A DNA stretch of 64,000 nucleotides, from NCBI GenBank assembly GCA_002719955.1, contig PBFW01000070.1:186001-250000 (forward strand), read 5' to 3'. The DNA is from Deltaproteobacteria bacterium (GTDB lineage: Bacteria; Myxococcota_A; UBA9160; UBA4427). Within the stretch, counting starts at the first letter, position 1; each line of letters begins with the position of its first letter. Position numbers and translations under genes: made by a program. The notes under the pieces were generated by a model. The model did no database searches. It was not told the DNA's origin and saw nothing but the letters and a program-made list of their open reading frames with translations. Below are positions 37,257 to 45,579 of the stretch, one piece after another.

Positions 37257-38579
37257 ATGGCCGATTCGATCCTAGTCGCAGAGGACGAACGCGCGTCGGG
37301 CGAGTACCTGAGACTCCTCCTCGAGGAGTTGGGCTTCGATGTGCGCCTCGTCGCGAACGGTGTGGAGGCGCTGCTGGCACTCGAGGCGGGGCGCTTCGAT
37401 CTGGTCGTCACCGATCTGCGCATGCCCTCGATGGATGGCTTCGAATTGCTGACCCACCTCGGGCAGCGCTGGCCGAATCTGCCCGTGATCGTCCTGACCG
37501 CGAACGAGGATGTCGCCGATGTCATCGAGGCCGTCCGCCTCGGGGCGGTCAACTACCTGCTGAAGCCTGCGACCCCGGGCAGTGTCGGATCGGCGGTCGA
37601 ACGGGCGCTCCTGACCCGCAAGCGCTCCGTAGTGACGGACTCCGCCGTCCCCGAGCTGGTCGGATCCAGCAAGGCGATGGTCGAGGTGCGTCATCGCGTC
37701 CTGATGGCGGCACGCAGCGATGTCCACGTGCTCGTGACCGGCGACACGGGAACCGGAAAAGAACTGGTTTCGCGGGCGATCCACACCCACTCCGGGCTTT
37801 CGAAGGGCCCCTTTGTGGCGCATAACTGTGCGCTCTCGCCCTCGGATCTCTTCGAGAGCGAGTTCTTCGGTCATCGGCGTGGCTCGTTTACCGGTGCCGA
37901 TCGGGACCGTCGTGGGCTTCTGCGGGAGGCGCATGGGGGCGTGCTCTTCCTCGATGAACTCGAAACCCTCGATCTCGGATTTCAAGCGAAGCTGTTGCGG
38001 GTGATCGACGACGGTGAGGTCCGGCCGGTCGGGGCGGAGCGTGCCGAGCGGGTGAATGTCCGTTTCGTGGCCGCGACCAACCGCGAGTCGCAGGTCATGA
38101 TCGATGAGGGCAGCCTACGGGAGGATCTCTACTACCGGCTGCGTGGGGTCGAAATCAAGTTGCCTGCGCTCGCGGAGCGGCGAGAGGATATCCCGATGCT
38201 GATCACGCATTTCGACCGACCCGGCTCGGGGGGGGTCACGCCGGAGGCCAGCGCGGCGCTCTGCGGCGCGGCGCTCCCGGGCAACGTTCGCCAGCTGCGG
38301 AATATCGTTCAGAGTGCGCGCGCTGCGGCGGGAGATCACGCCATCGGTCTCCTCCATCTCCCCACGGATCAGATCGAAGGTGATCGCCCGCCCGCGATGT
38401 CGCAGGGCAGCGGATCAGAGGGTGTACCGCGCGGCGTCAGCCTGCGGGAGATCGAGCGTCGTGCGATCGTTCAGGCACTCGAGGATTGCGACGGCAATCG
38501 CACCCGGGCCGCCAAGCTCCTCGACATTGATCGCTCGACCCTGCGACGCAAGGTCGCGGATTACGAGATCGAATCTTGA
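37257..38579 (+). CDS. NtrC-family sigma-54-dependent response regulator
   Basis: A 440-residue regulator. A receiver domain (residues 1-120) has the acidic pair EDE and phospho-Asp in VVTDLRMPSMDG. An AAA+ domain follows with Walker A GDTGTGKELVSRA, Walker B GGVLFLDELETL, arginine region REDLYYRLRGVEIKLP and the sigma-54 contact loop as GSFTGA (Ser in place of the common Ala). A Fis-type helix-turn-helix closes the protein (NRTRAAKLLDIDRSTLRRKV). It should activate sigma-54 promoters after phosphorylation by the adjacent kinase. AAA+ sensor II is compact (HFDRPGSGGVTPEA). Confidence 0.95.
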   Translation: MADSILVAEDERASGEYLRLLLEELGFDVRLVANGVEALLALEAGRFDLVVTDLRMPSMDGFELLTHLGQRWPNLPVIVLTANEDVADVIEAVRLGAVNYLLKPATPGSVGSAVERALLTRKRSVVTDSAVPELVGSSKAMVEVRHRVLMAARSDVHVLVTGDTGTGKELVSRAIHTHSGLSKGPFVAHNCALSPSDLFESEFFGHRRGSFTGADRDRRGLLREAHGGVLFLDELETLDLGFQAKLLRVIDDGEVRPVGAERAERVNVRFVAATNRESQVMIDEGSLREDLYYRLRGVEIKLPALAERREDIPMLITHFDRPGSGGVTPEASAALCGAALPGNVRQLRNIVQSARAAAGDHAIGLLHLPTDQIEGDRPPAMSQGSGSEGVPRGVSLREIERRAIVQALEDCDGNRTRAAKLLDIDRSTLRRKVADYEIES

Positions 38580-38634
38580 GCACCGGCGAGCGGGATCCGA
38601 TGGCGTGGGCGGTCGGAGGCTTGCGCGCGTTCGG

Positions 38635-39084
38635 CTAGGGCCGGGAAAAGGCAGGATTGGTGTTGGCGGTCGGGCTGGAGCCGAATCTCCGCTGCAGGCC
38701 CGCCAGATGGCGGTCGAGTGTGGCGAGTTCAGCGGTCGAATGCCCGACGAACTCGACGCCGTAGCCGGGGACCTCGATTCCTTCGGCTTCTCGCGCTCGC
38801 AACGCTCGGCGGGTCCAGGCGACGCGTCCCATGAGCTGTAATTCCTCGATCTCGGGCAGGCCGATCGCGATGATGACGCGTCGACCGGCTGCCAGGGGCT
38901 CCCAGGAGCGGACGAAGGCACCACCGCGGGATAGGTTCGCGGTCGTCGCTTCGGCGCTGCGGAAGAACGTCTTGCCCGTATCGAGATCGATTTCGGCATC
39001 GACCGTCGAGATGCGTACGGGGAGCGCCGTCGAGACGCGCGGAAATTTCTGCAAGCCGGTTTGCGCTTGTCGCCACTGTCCCAT
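38635..39084 (-). CDS. PilZ-domain protein
   Basis: A 149-residue protein with a PilZ-like barrel. Signs are RVSTALPVRI near residue 15, the NLSRGGAFVRS turn (the usual D/NxSxxG motif that contacts c-di-GMP), LPEIEELQLMGRVAW and YGVEFVGHS. The N-terminal RxxxR motif is only partly present (KFPRVSTALPVR), so c-di-GMP binding is plausible but not certain. It is convergent with the NtrC-type regulator gene, with 55 bp between them. Confidence 0.85.
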   Translation of the reverse strand: MGQWRQAQTGLQKFPRVSTALPVRISTVDAEIDLDTGKTFFRSAEATTANLSRGGAFVRSWEPLAAGRRVIIAIGLPEIEELQLMGRVAWTRRALRAREAEGIEVPGYGVEFVGHSTAELATLDRHLAGLQRRFGSSPTANTNPAFSRP

Positions 39085-39320
39085 GGGAGTCCCCTCTCAT
39101 CCGATCGCATCGGCGGTCGAGGAGGCGGCTTGAGCGCCGAGATCAAAGTGTGGTGTTATCTACCCTGTCCTTCATCGAAGGAGGGCATGCGAACCCGATT
39201 CATCGCGCTCAGACGAGATTCAAGAGATGTGGATGACTCATCGTGTTGTTGTCGCCATCGCCATCGCCATCGATGTGTTGCGCTCGGTTCGGTCGGGGCG
39301 TCGCTGGATCGCGCGACTTC

Positions 39321-40577
39321 TCAGGGTTTCAAGCCGAGGAAGGGGAACTGAATCGCCTCGCTGCCCTCGGTCGCCTCTGATTCCGCTGCGTGGAGGTAGA
39401 GTGCCCTCTCTGCCGTGCTGAGACTTTCCGCCGCGGCTCGAGCCGCCTTGCGTCGGGCCGTCTTGCGGTGGTTCGTGAGGGATTCGGCGCTTCGGCTGAG
39501 ATCGTTCGGAACGAACTCGGGGACCTTGGCCAGCTTGGCTCGAACCAAGCAGACTTCCTTGAGCAAGGCGATCGTGAGGCGCTTGCCCTCGACCTTGCCG
39601 CCGCGCCCGAGGGTGCAGAGGAGCGGTCCCGGGCCGTCCCCGCGGCGGTCGAGCCAATCCTCTAGAACGATCAGCTCGTCGTTCGTGAGCGCAACCTTGC
39701 GCCCGCGGCCGCCGCCACGGCTCGGTCGAGCTACGATGTTGCAGGCGCCGCTCTTGTTGTTGAACTTGACATTTTCGGGGGTGAGCGAAGTGATCTCCGC
39801 AATCTTCAGTCCGCGATAGACCAGCGAGAACAGCACCGCATCACGATACCCCTCGGCATTCCCCTCCGCCGCGGAAGCTGCGACCAGCGCGCGCAACTCG
39901 CCATCTCCCAGCAACCGTCCGCTGGGCGGCGAGGTCTTGGCCGTCTTGGCGGCGGCCCTGTTCTTAGTGGACCTCGCGACTGCAGCCTCTTCTTGCTCGG
40001 CGTCGAGCACGAAGCCGAGTTCGCAACATTCCTTGAGCACCTTCGAGAGGGTGCTGCGGATCTTCTGGACCAGGCGGGCGGGGTAGGCGTCCGGGACGAC
40101 GCGGTAGCTGCGAGTCGTATCCCGGCGGCAGCGAAGCGTCTCGATGCGCGCCGGTGCGCCCTTTTCCTTGAGAATCGTGAGGGCAGCGGCGCCGTGATAG
40201 GGCTGGACCTGTTGCCAGGGAAACTCGACGCTGTCGCATTTGCCGCCGCTGATCACGGTTGCGAGGGTTTCGAGGGCCTCCTCGGCGATCTTGCGACTCT
40301 CTTCACTCCGGAAGCTGCTCAGGTAATTCTCGGCCGCACGGCGGCCCTTGGCGAGTTCAACGGGATGGAGCAGGAAGTCGATCGAGTCCTGCGGAGAGAT
40401 CTTCGGGGTAGGCTGGGCGAGCGGGTCCGTGCTCGTTCCCTCCTCGAGATCGCTTGCTCGCTCGAGGGGCAGACCGCCTGCTTCCGGGGAAGCGATCAGG
40501 GCCTCCGCAAAAGCCTCGGATTGAATGGAAGGGGACGAAGCGGCCGAGGGGAGGGGGGGAGCAACTTCGACGGACAA
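39321..40577 (-). CDS. Tyrosine-recombinase-like protein, catalytically degenerate
   Basis: About 418 residues. A helical core-binding-like domain (NYLSSFRSEESRKIAEEALE) precedes a recombinase-like C-terminal domain: YRDAVLFSLVYRGLKIAEIT and GGGRGRKVALTNDELIVLEDWL. The key residues are altered: the box I Arg is Lys (LKIAE), HxxR reads NDLS, and no clear terminal Tyr follows. It therefore probably cannot cut DNA. The start is TTG 40577, since AAGGAGG is placed seven bases upstream; an earlier in-frame TTG at 40604 would contain that site. It may be a domesticated DNA-binding protein or a relic. Codon use does not look foreign. Confidence 0.7.
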   Translation of the reverse strand: MSVEVAPPLPSAASSPSIQSEAFAEALIASPEAGGLPLERASDLEEGTSTDPLAQPTPKISPQDSIDFLLHPVELAKGRRAAENYLSSFRSEESRKIAEEALETLATVISGGKCDSVEFPWQQVQPYHGAAALTILKEKGAPARIETLRCRRDTTRSYRVVPDAYPARLVQKIRSTLSKVLKECCELGFVLDAEQEEAAVARSTKNRAAAKTAKTSPPSGRLLGDGELRALVAASAAEGNAEGYRDAVLFSLVYRGLKIAEITSLTPENVKFNNKSGACNIVARPSRGGGRGRKVALTNDELIVLEDWLDRRGDGPGPLLCTLGRGGKVEGKRLTIALLKEVCLVRAKLAKVPEFVPNDLSRSAESLTNHRKTARRKAARAAAESLSTAERALYLHAAESEATEGSEAIQFPFLGLKP

Positions 40578-40691
40578 TTTCAATCCTCCTTGATGCGGGG
40601 TCAAGCCTGCCCCGGGGTTCCCATTTGGTCAAAAGTCGACTCGTATGTCAACTCTGCCGCCGCAGTGAGTCTTTTGAGATGAAAAAACTTC

Positions 40692-40707
40692 AAATATTCC
40701 AATATTT
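40692..40707. repeat. AT-rich inverted repeat upstream of recombinase-like gene
   Basis: AAATATT-CC-AATATTT lies in a markedly AT-rich stretch (about 40671-40716), exceptional for this GC-rich region. It is 115 bp upstream of the recombinase-like gene and 80 bp before the divergent gene at 40789. It could be a promoter, a binding site of the recombinase-like protein, or an old attachment site. Confidence 0.5.
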
Positions 40708-40788
40708 TAGGAATGACTACGAGGGCGTCCCGTGGGGATGTTGAGCGGTGATTCACACTGAGGTGCCCTCCGGGATACACTTGTTCCC

Positions 40789-41622
40789 ATGCCGAGTTCT
40801 GACGATTCTGACCACGATTCCACCTTGGGCGAGTCCGCTCTGCCGCGCTTTTTCGAGGGCCTCGAATGGCCGGTTCCGACCGCTTTCGCTGCCGCGCTGG
40901 CCGCGTTTCGATTCGAGCAGGGGGATGTGTTGTTTCGGGATCCCAAGGCGTACGACGTGATCGAGGGCGAGGTGCGCTCGGCGACGACCGCGATTCAAGT
41001 GCTTCATCCCCCGCGCAGTGCGCGCGTGGCCCCCGCCGACTTCGACGGTGATCGCCGGCGGACGAGTTGGCAGAGTGAGGTGCGGGTCGAACTCGTCGAT
41101 CTCGAGGCCGGCACCTCGGTGGTGCGTTCGATCAGCCAGGGGAAGTTGTTGATGGCGATCTGGCGAGGCGACGAGAGTTGGCTTGAGGCCGGTCGGGAGG
41201 AACCAGCGATTCCGCGCGGGGCTCGTGAGTTGGGTCGGCGGCTCGAACGTGCTCGGGGCGCCTTCGACGCGATGCAGAAGACCAAGAAGGGCTCGCGTTT
41301 CCTCTTCGTCGTGGACCTGGCGAGCGATGCCTCGCGCGTGAAGGCGCAGGCGGTCGAGGAGGCGCTGACGCCCCTCGGCGCACTCGAAGGGATCGATCTC
41401 TATCCGAATGCGGCGGGTATCGAGCAGGCCGAGGATTTTCATCCCCTGCTCCTACTGCGTGGTCTCGTCGTCGGCGGTGCGAGCGCCGAGCGTGTCGGGC
41501 AGGCGTTGCGAGGTGCGCTCTACAGCGCCTCGGAGCAATCCGATCGCGCGCCCGGGGAGCAGCCGGCTGCCGATCGCTTCTCGGTCGCTCGCCATGGGCT
41601 TCTCGACGAGATCGGTGGCTGA
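40789..41622 (+). CDS. Hypothetical protein
   Basis: A 277-residue soluble protein without signal peptide or membrane segment. I do not recognise a family. Visible features are an acidic N-terminus (SSDDSDHDST), a strand-rich middle (VELVDLEAGTSVVRSISQGK), and a C-terminal half that could be alpha/beta (GSRFLFVVDLASDASRVKAQ, LLLLRGLVVGGAS). Start ATG 40789, divergent from the recombinase-like gene. The opposite strand is also open but carries no recognisable motif. The plus-strand protein has normal amino-acid composition and coherent secondary-structure alternation, so I prefer it. Confidence 0.65.
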   Translation: MPSSDDSDHDSTLGESALPRFFEGLEWPVPTAFAAALAAFRFEQGDVLFRDPKAYDVIEGEVRSATTAIQVLHPPRSARVAPADFDGDRRRTSWQSEVRVELVDLEAGTSVVRSISQGKLLMAIWRGDESWLEAGREEPAIPRGARELGRRLERARGAFDAMQKTKKGSRFLFVVDLASDASRVKAQAVEEALTPLGALEGIDLYPNAAGIEQAEDFHPLLLLRGLVVGGASAERVGQALRGALYSASEQSDRAPGEQPAADRFSVARHGLLDEIGG

Positions 41623-41675
41623 AGGGGATCGGTATTCCGGCGGCGTCCCCCGTCCCGGACTTTCGATTCCCCCGG

Positions 41676-42386
41676 TTATTCGATGAGGATCGTTGCGCTT
41701 TCGATCACGATCGGCAGCTTGGGCCGTCCGGGATCGCGCTTGGCTCCCAGGGACTCGATCTTGCGGATCACGGCGAGACTCTCGGGTGATTCGGCCCTCC
41801 CGAAAACCGTGTGGCGGTCGTCGAGCGAGGGCGTTTTCGCAAAAGTGATGAAGAATTGGCTTCCGTCGGTTCCCGGTCCCGCATTCGCCATCGACAGCAC
41901 TCCGGCGGCATCGTGTCGTGCGGTCTTGCTGAACTCGCCCTGGTACTGATAGCCGGGCCCGCCGCTCCCATTGCCGGCTGGATCTCCACCTTGGGCCATG
42001 AATCCCTCGAGAACGCGGTGGAAGCTGAGCCCATCATAGAAACCGAGCCGGGTCAGATAGAACGTGCTGCCCACGTGCATGGGGGCGATGTCCTCGAGCA
42101 TGCGGAAGCGAATCTCGCCCCGATTGGTCTTGAGCTTCCAGAAATAGGCCTTGGAGGGGTCGAAACGCACCTTCGGTGGCCGCTTGAGTGACCTTCGCCA
42201 CCTGGGCCGGGAGGTGTCGATCCCGCTCTGGCGGATGAAAGCATCGATCGCCTTCATTGCCGGATCCGACGGTCCACGCTCGTCCGCGGTCGCTCCGTCG
42301 TTGCTGCATCCGACGATCAGACTCAAGAGGATGAGGGCCGCGGCTCGCCGGGAGAGGCGGTGGGGCGACGGGTTCGGGTGCGACAT
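41676..42386 (-). CDS. Peptidyl-prolyl cis-trans isomerase (cyclophilin) lipoprotein
   Basis: A 236-residue protein. The N-terminus has a signal peptide with lipobox LIVGC at about residue 27, so it should be an envelope lipoprotein. After a linker, a cyclophilin domain begins AYFWKLKTNRGEIRFRM and carries the active-site FHRVLEGFMAQGGDP (Arg, Phe, Met, Gln), GVLSMANAGPGTDGSQFFIT and HTVFGR. It catalyses prolyl isomerisation of envelope proteins. It is convergent with the hypothetical gene at 40789-41622. Confidence 0.95.
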   Translation of the reverse strand: MSHPNPSPHRLSRRAAALILLSLIVGCSNDGATADERGPSDPAMKAIDAFIRQSGIDTSRPRWRRSLKRPPKVRFDPSKAYFWKLKTNRGEIRFRMLEDIAPMHVGSTFYLTRLGFYDGLSFHRVLEGFMAQGGDPAGNGSGGPGYQYQGEFSKTARHDAAGVLSMANAGPGTDGSQFFITFAKTPSLDDRHTVFGRAESPESLAVIRKIESLGAKRDPGRPKLPIVIESATILIE

Positions 42387-42503
42387 GTCGAGTGATTCTC
42401 CTCGTTCGGGGTGGGGGTCGCCCGGCGGGTGGGGAAGGGGGGCCCGTAGCGTAACGCAGGCCGAAGGGGAATCTGGCCCCTTCCGCGGCGCGTCTGGACT
42501 GCT

Positions 42504-43253
42504 CTATGCGCGAGGGCTCCGCCGGGATGAGGCGTTGCAGAGCCCGAGCGCTCGGTATTCGCCTTCGGCCGCGCCCGCCCAGTCGCGATTCGCCTTCGGG
42601 CTCGCAGGGCTCGGGTGCAGAATGCGGCCGATTTCGAGATCGAGGTCGCCGAGAACTGTACGCGCGCGGCTCTCGGCAAAGGCGCCGATGCCGATGACCC
42701 AATCGGGCTCGAGGATCTCGATGACGCAGCGGAGATGATCGTTGCAGGCGGCATAGAGCGGCTCCCGTTCAGCGACTGGGAGCTTATTGGGCGTTCGGTT
42801 GCGACCCGAGTCCTCCATGAAGACGAGAGGACAGAAATTGGCGACGAAATGATCGCGAAAAAAGTCCTCGGGGCGCTCCCAGTGTTTCGATATCGCGCCC
42901 CAGAGTCGCGCCCCGCTCACCTCGCTTCGGGCGCAGGCGAATCCGTCGACGGGGCGCCTGGGGTGCTCCGGGTCGGGCCGATCGATGCGCTCTTCGATCC
43001 CCATCCAGTCACGCACGGCCGCGATCTCGCCGAAGGGGACGCCGGTCTGGGTCATCCCGTAGGGCCCGGGGTTCATGCCGAGGAAGACGACGCGTTTCGG
43101 GCCGTCGCCAAAGCGATTGAGATAGCGGCGATGGGCGCGGCCGGCGTGGATCAGCGGGTTATAGACGTGCGTCACCGGCGCGCGAAAGCGCATCGGCTCG
43201 AGGGCTCGTGAGAGCCGCCGGGCGGCTCGGATCAGGCGGTCGGCATGGCCCAC
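42504..43253 (-). CDS. SMUG1-type uracil-DNA glycosylase
   Basis: A 249-residue member of the uracil-DNA glycosylase superfamily closest to SMUG1. It has VYNPLIHAG, FLGMNPGPYGMTQTGVPFGE (active-site loop with GMNPGP), AAVRDWMGI, HPRRPVDGFACARSEVSGAR (intercalating loop region), NFCPLVFMEDSGRNRTP and the LHPSPASPKANRDW loop with catalytic-type His. SMUG1 removes uracil and oxidised pyrimidines from single- and double-stranded DNA. SMUG1 is uncommon in bacteria. The start is GTG 43253; no ATG is available before the conserved region except an internal one, which would remove the N-terminal helix. Confidence 0.9.
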   Translation of the reverse strand: MGHADRLIRAARRLSRALEPMRFRAPVTHVYNPLIHAGRAHRRYLNRFGDGPKRVVFLGMNPGPYGMTQTGVPFGEIAAVRDWMGIEERIDRPDPEHPRRPVDGFACARSEVSGARLWGAISKHWERPEDFFRDHFVANFCPLVFMEDSGRNRTPNKLPVAEREPLYAACNDHLRCVIEILEPDWVIGIGAFAESRARTVLGDLDLEIGRILHPSPASPKANRDWAGAAEGEYRALGLCNASSRRSPRA

Positions 43254-43359
43254 GGTCGTCGAGTCCTCTGGCTGGATTAGTGGATGCTGAGAGGGGGTCG
43301 CGGAGTGTAGACTGGTGCGGACCCGAACGCAGAGTGCGGGCGGGTGCGAAGGGGGGGGA

Positions 43360-44061
43360 ATGTCGAACGGCGCGCTGGTTCTGATCGGGGTTGTGCTCGT
43401 GGTGCTTGTCGGCCTCACGCGGATGTGGCGAAAGGCCGAGGCGCGGGCGGTCCTTCTCGAGGTCGAGAAGGAAAAGCTCATCGGGGAGCGGCAAGAGCTC
43501 TCGGCCCGACTCTCCCGGGAGACCCAGGCGCGCAGGAAGCGGTCGGACGAACTCGCGGCCCAACGCAAGCGCGCGGAAAAGGCCAAGAAGAGAAATGCGA
43601 AGGGTGCGCAGGATCTGCCGCTCGGAACCGCATCTCGAATCGGTGACCTGGAAGAACAGATCGAACGGGTCGAGCGCGAGCGCGATCGAAGCTGCGCTGA
43701 GCGCGAAGAGCTGGCACAGCAGGTGGCCCGACTCGAAACGCGCGTCGAGTTTTCGGCGCGTGCCGTCGAGGAGGCGAGCGTCGCCCGGCGAGAGGCCGCG
43801 CGCGCGGCGGTTCCGGTCCCGGACGCCGGCGTCGAAGGGCTTCGGGCCGAATTGGCCGAGAAGGGCGAGCGGGCGGAGAAGCTCGCGGACGAGCTGCGGG
43901 TCGCGAAGGAGACCGAGGCGCGGATGCGCAAGCGCGTGAGCACTCAGGAACAGCTCTATGCCTCGGTGCGGGCCGAACTCGACATCAAGAAGGACCGACT
44001 CCGCACCCAGGAAGAGCAGATCCAACGACTTCGGGCACTCAAGGTGGCTGTTGCGGACTAG
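43360..44061 (+). CDS. Membrane-anchored coiled-coil protein
   Basis: A 233-residue protein with one N-terminal transmembrane segment (GALVLIGVVLVVLVGLTRMW) followed by about 200 residues of heptad-rich, highly charged helix (Glu, Arg, Lys, Ala). This predicts a long cytoplasmic coiled coil anchored in the inner membrane. No catalytic motif is seen. ATG 43360 follows a purine run (AAGGGGGGGGA). The family is not recognised. A structural role at the envelope is possible. It is divergent from the SMUG1 gene. Confidence 0.75.
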   Translation: MSNGALVLIGVVLVVLVGLTRMWRKAEARAVLLEVEKEKLIGERQELSARLSRETQARRKRSDELAAQRKRAEKAKKRNAKGAQDLPLGTASRIGDLEEQIERVERERDRSCAEREELAQQVARLETRVEFSARAVEEASVARREAARAAVPVPDAGVEGLRAELAEKGERAEKLADELRVAKETEARMRKRVSTQEQLYASVRAELDIKKDRLRTQEEQIQRLRALKVAVAD

Positions 44062-44096
44062 GGATCGCCCGGGAAAACGTGTTCGGGCAAGAATCG

Positions 44097-45257
44097 TTAG
44101 CCCGCTTCGCTCTTCGCTTCCGCCCAGGCCCAATCGAGCCAGGGCAGCAGAGCCTCGAGATCTGCTGTCTCGACCGTTGCCCCCCCCCAGAGCCGCAGTC
44201 CCGTCGGCGCATCTCGATAGGAATCGATGTCGAAGGCGACCCCCTCCCGATCCAGGCGCTTGGCGGCGGCCTTGATCGTGTTCGAAATTTCGCTGTCCTC
44301 GCGCCCGCGCGCCCAGTCGTCGACGATACGAAGACAGATCGACGTGCACGAACGCGTCGTCGCGTCCGTGGCCAGGAAGTCGGTCCAGGAAGAACGCTCG
44401 ACCCAACGTGTCACCGCTGCGAGATTCGTCTCGGCGCGAGCCATCAGGCCGCTGAGTCCACCCACCGACTCCGCCCAGCGCAGCCCGTCGATCGCGTCCT
44501 CGACGCAGATCATCGACGGTGTGTTGATCGTCGAGCCCTCGAAGAGGCTCGCATTCAGTTTTCCGGCTTTGGTCATCCGAAAGATCTTCGGCATCGGCCA
44601 CGGCGGCGTATACGACTCGAGTCGCGCCACCGCCCGCGGCGAGAGCGCGAGCATGCCGTGTGCGGCCTCGCCACCCAGCACCTTCTGCCAGGACCAGGTC
44701 ACGACATCGAGCTTGTCCCAGGCGAGATCCATCGCGAAGGCGGCGGATGTCGCATCGCAGATCGTGAGTCCCTCGCGGGCGTCGTCGATCCAATCGCCAT
44801 CCGGGACTCGAACGCCGGAGGTCGTTCCGTTCCACGCGAACACCACGTCGCGTGAGAAATCGACCGAGGCCAGATCGGGAAGTTCGCCATATTCCGCCGC
44901 CAGCACCCGATGGTCGGAGAGTCTGAGCTGGTTCACGACGTCGCCGACCCAGCCCGCTCCGAAGCTCTCCCAGGCGAGCAGGTCGACCCCTCGGGCCCCG
45001 AGCATCGACCAGAGCGCCATCTCGACGGCGCCGGTATCCGATGCGGGCACGAGACCCAGCTTCCAATCCTGCGGAATCCCGAGGATCGAGCGACTGCGTT
45101 CGGAGACCTCCTGGATGCGCGCCTTGGCGGGGGCGGCCCGATGGGAGCGACCCGTCAGGGACTCGCGGAGGACGTCGGTCTTCCAGCCCGGTCGCTTCGC
45201 GCAGGGGCCAGAAGAAAAATGCGGCCTGTCGGGGCGTTTTTCGGGGCGGGTCGTCAC
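44097..45257 (-). CDS. serC: Phosphoserine aminotransferase
   Basis: A 386-residue PLP-dependent class V aminotransferase of the archaeal/alphaproteobacterial SerC type. PHFSSGPCAKRPGW at the N-terminus, GRSHRAAPAKARIQEV, VPASDTGAVEMALWSMLG, FAWNGTTSGVRVPDG, CDATSAAFAMDL (PLP-ring Asp) and TWSWQKVLGGEAAHG (Schiff-base Lys) identify it. It makes 3-phosphoserine from 3-phosphohydroxypyruvate and glutamate. GTG at 45257 has GAGGAAA five bases upstream; the open frame to 45317 is therefore an over-extension. Confidence 0.95.
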   Translation of the reverse strand: MTTRPEKRPDRPHFSSGPCAKRPGWKTDVLRESLTGRSHRAAPAKARIQEVSERSRSILGIPQDWKLGLVPASDTGAVEMALWSMLGARGVDLLAWESFGAGWVGDVVNQLRLSDHRVLAAEYGELPDLASVDFSRDVVFAWNGTTSGVRVPDGDWIDDAREGLTICDATSAAFAMDLAWDKLDVVTWSWQKVLGGEAAHGMLALSPRAVARLESYTPPWPMPKIFRMTKAGKLNASLFEGSTINTPSMICVEDAIDGLRWAESVGGLSGLMARAETNLAAVTRWVERSSWTDFLATDATTRSCTSICLRIVDDWARGREDSEISNTIKAAAKRLDREGVAFDIDSYRDAPTGLRLWGGATVETADLEALLPWLDWAWAEAKSEAG

Positions 45258-45579
45258 GGGTTTCCTCGGATGGCCCGGCGAGGCGGGCCTTCGGCCTCGG
45301 ATCGGGAGGCGGCGCATTCTATCGACGAGCGGGCCGTCGGGCCACTTCCCATCGTTGGAATCGTCAAGGCGCGGACGCCCGCCCGCCCGGCCCCGAATTC
45401 ATACTCGGAGGGCCCACCTCTTCGTGCCCGACATCGCTTCGGTCGAGTCCGAGATGGAGCGATCGGGTCCTCGAGCCGTGTAAATTTCCCTCCTGCCGGA
45501 ATCTGGTAGAGTCCCGCCGCTCGGATTTGGCCCTCGCTCCTGGGGGCCACCGATCGAGCGTCGAGGAGAAGGAACGCCG
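45258..45579. other. Divergent intergenic region, serC / reductase
   Basis: About 322 bp. No gene, RNA or KstR-type palindrome was seen. Open frames in it have no family resemblance. Promoters of both divergent genes should lie here. Confidence 0.5.

Noticed and set aside
39321..40716. Active integrase marking a mobile element.
   Set aside because: Catalytic residues are degenerate and no terminal repeats, attachment duplication, tRNA target or cargo were seen.
40753..41442. Minus-strand open frame opposite the hypothetical gene at 40789.
   Set aside because: No family motif and a His/Arg-rich composition typical of an antisense shadow; the plus strand reads more like a protein.
44067..44083. 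Near-match to the KstR-type operator (AAAACGTGTTCGG).
   Set aside because: It lacks the outer T and A, lies between two convergent gene ends with no promoter to control, and fits a short stem instead.
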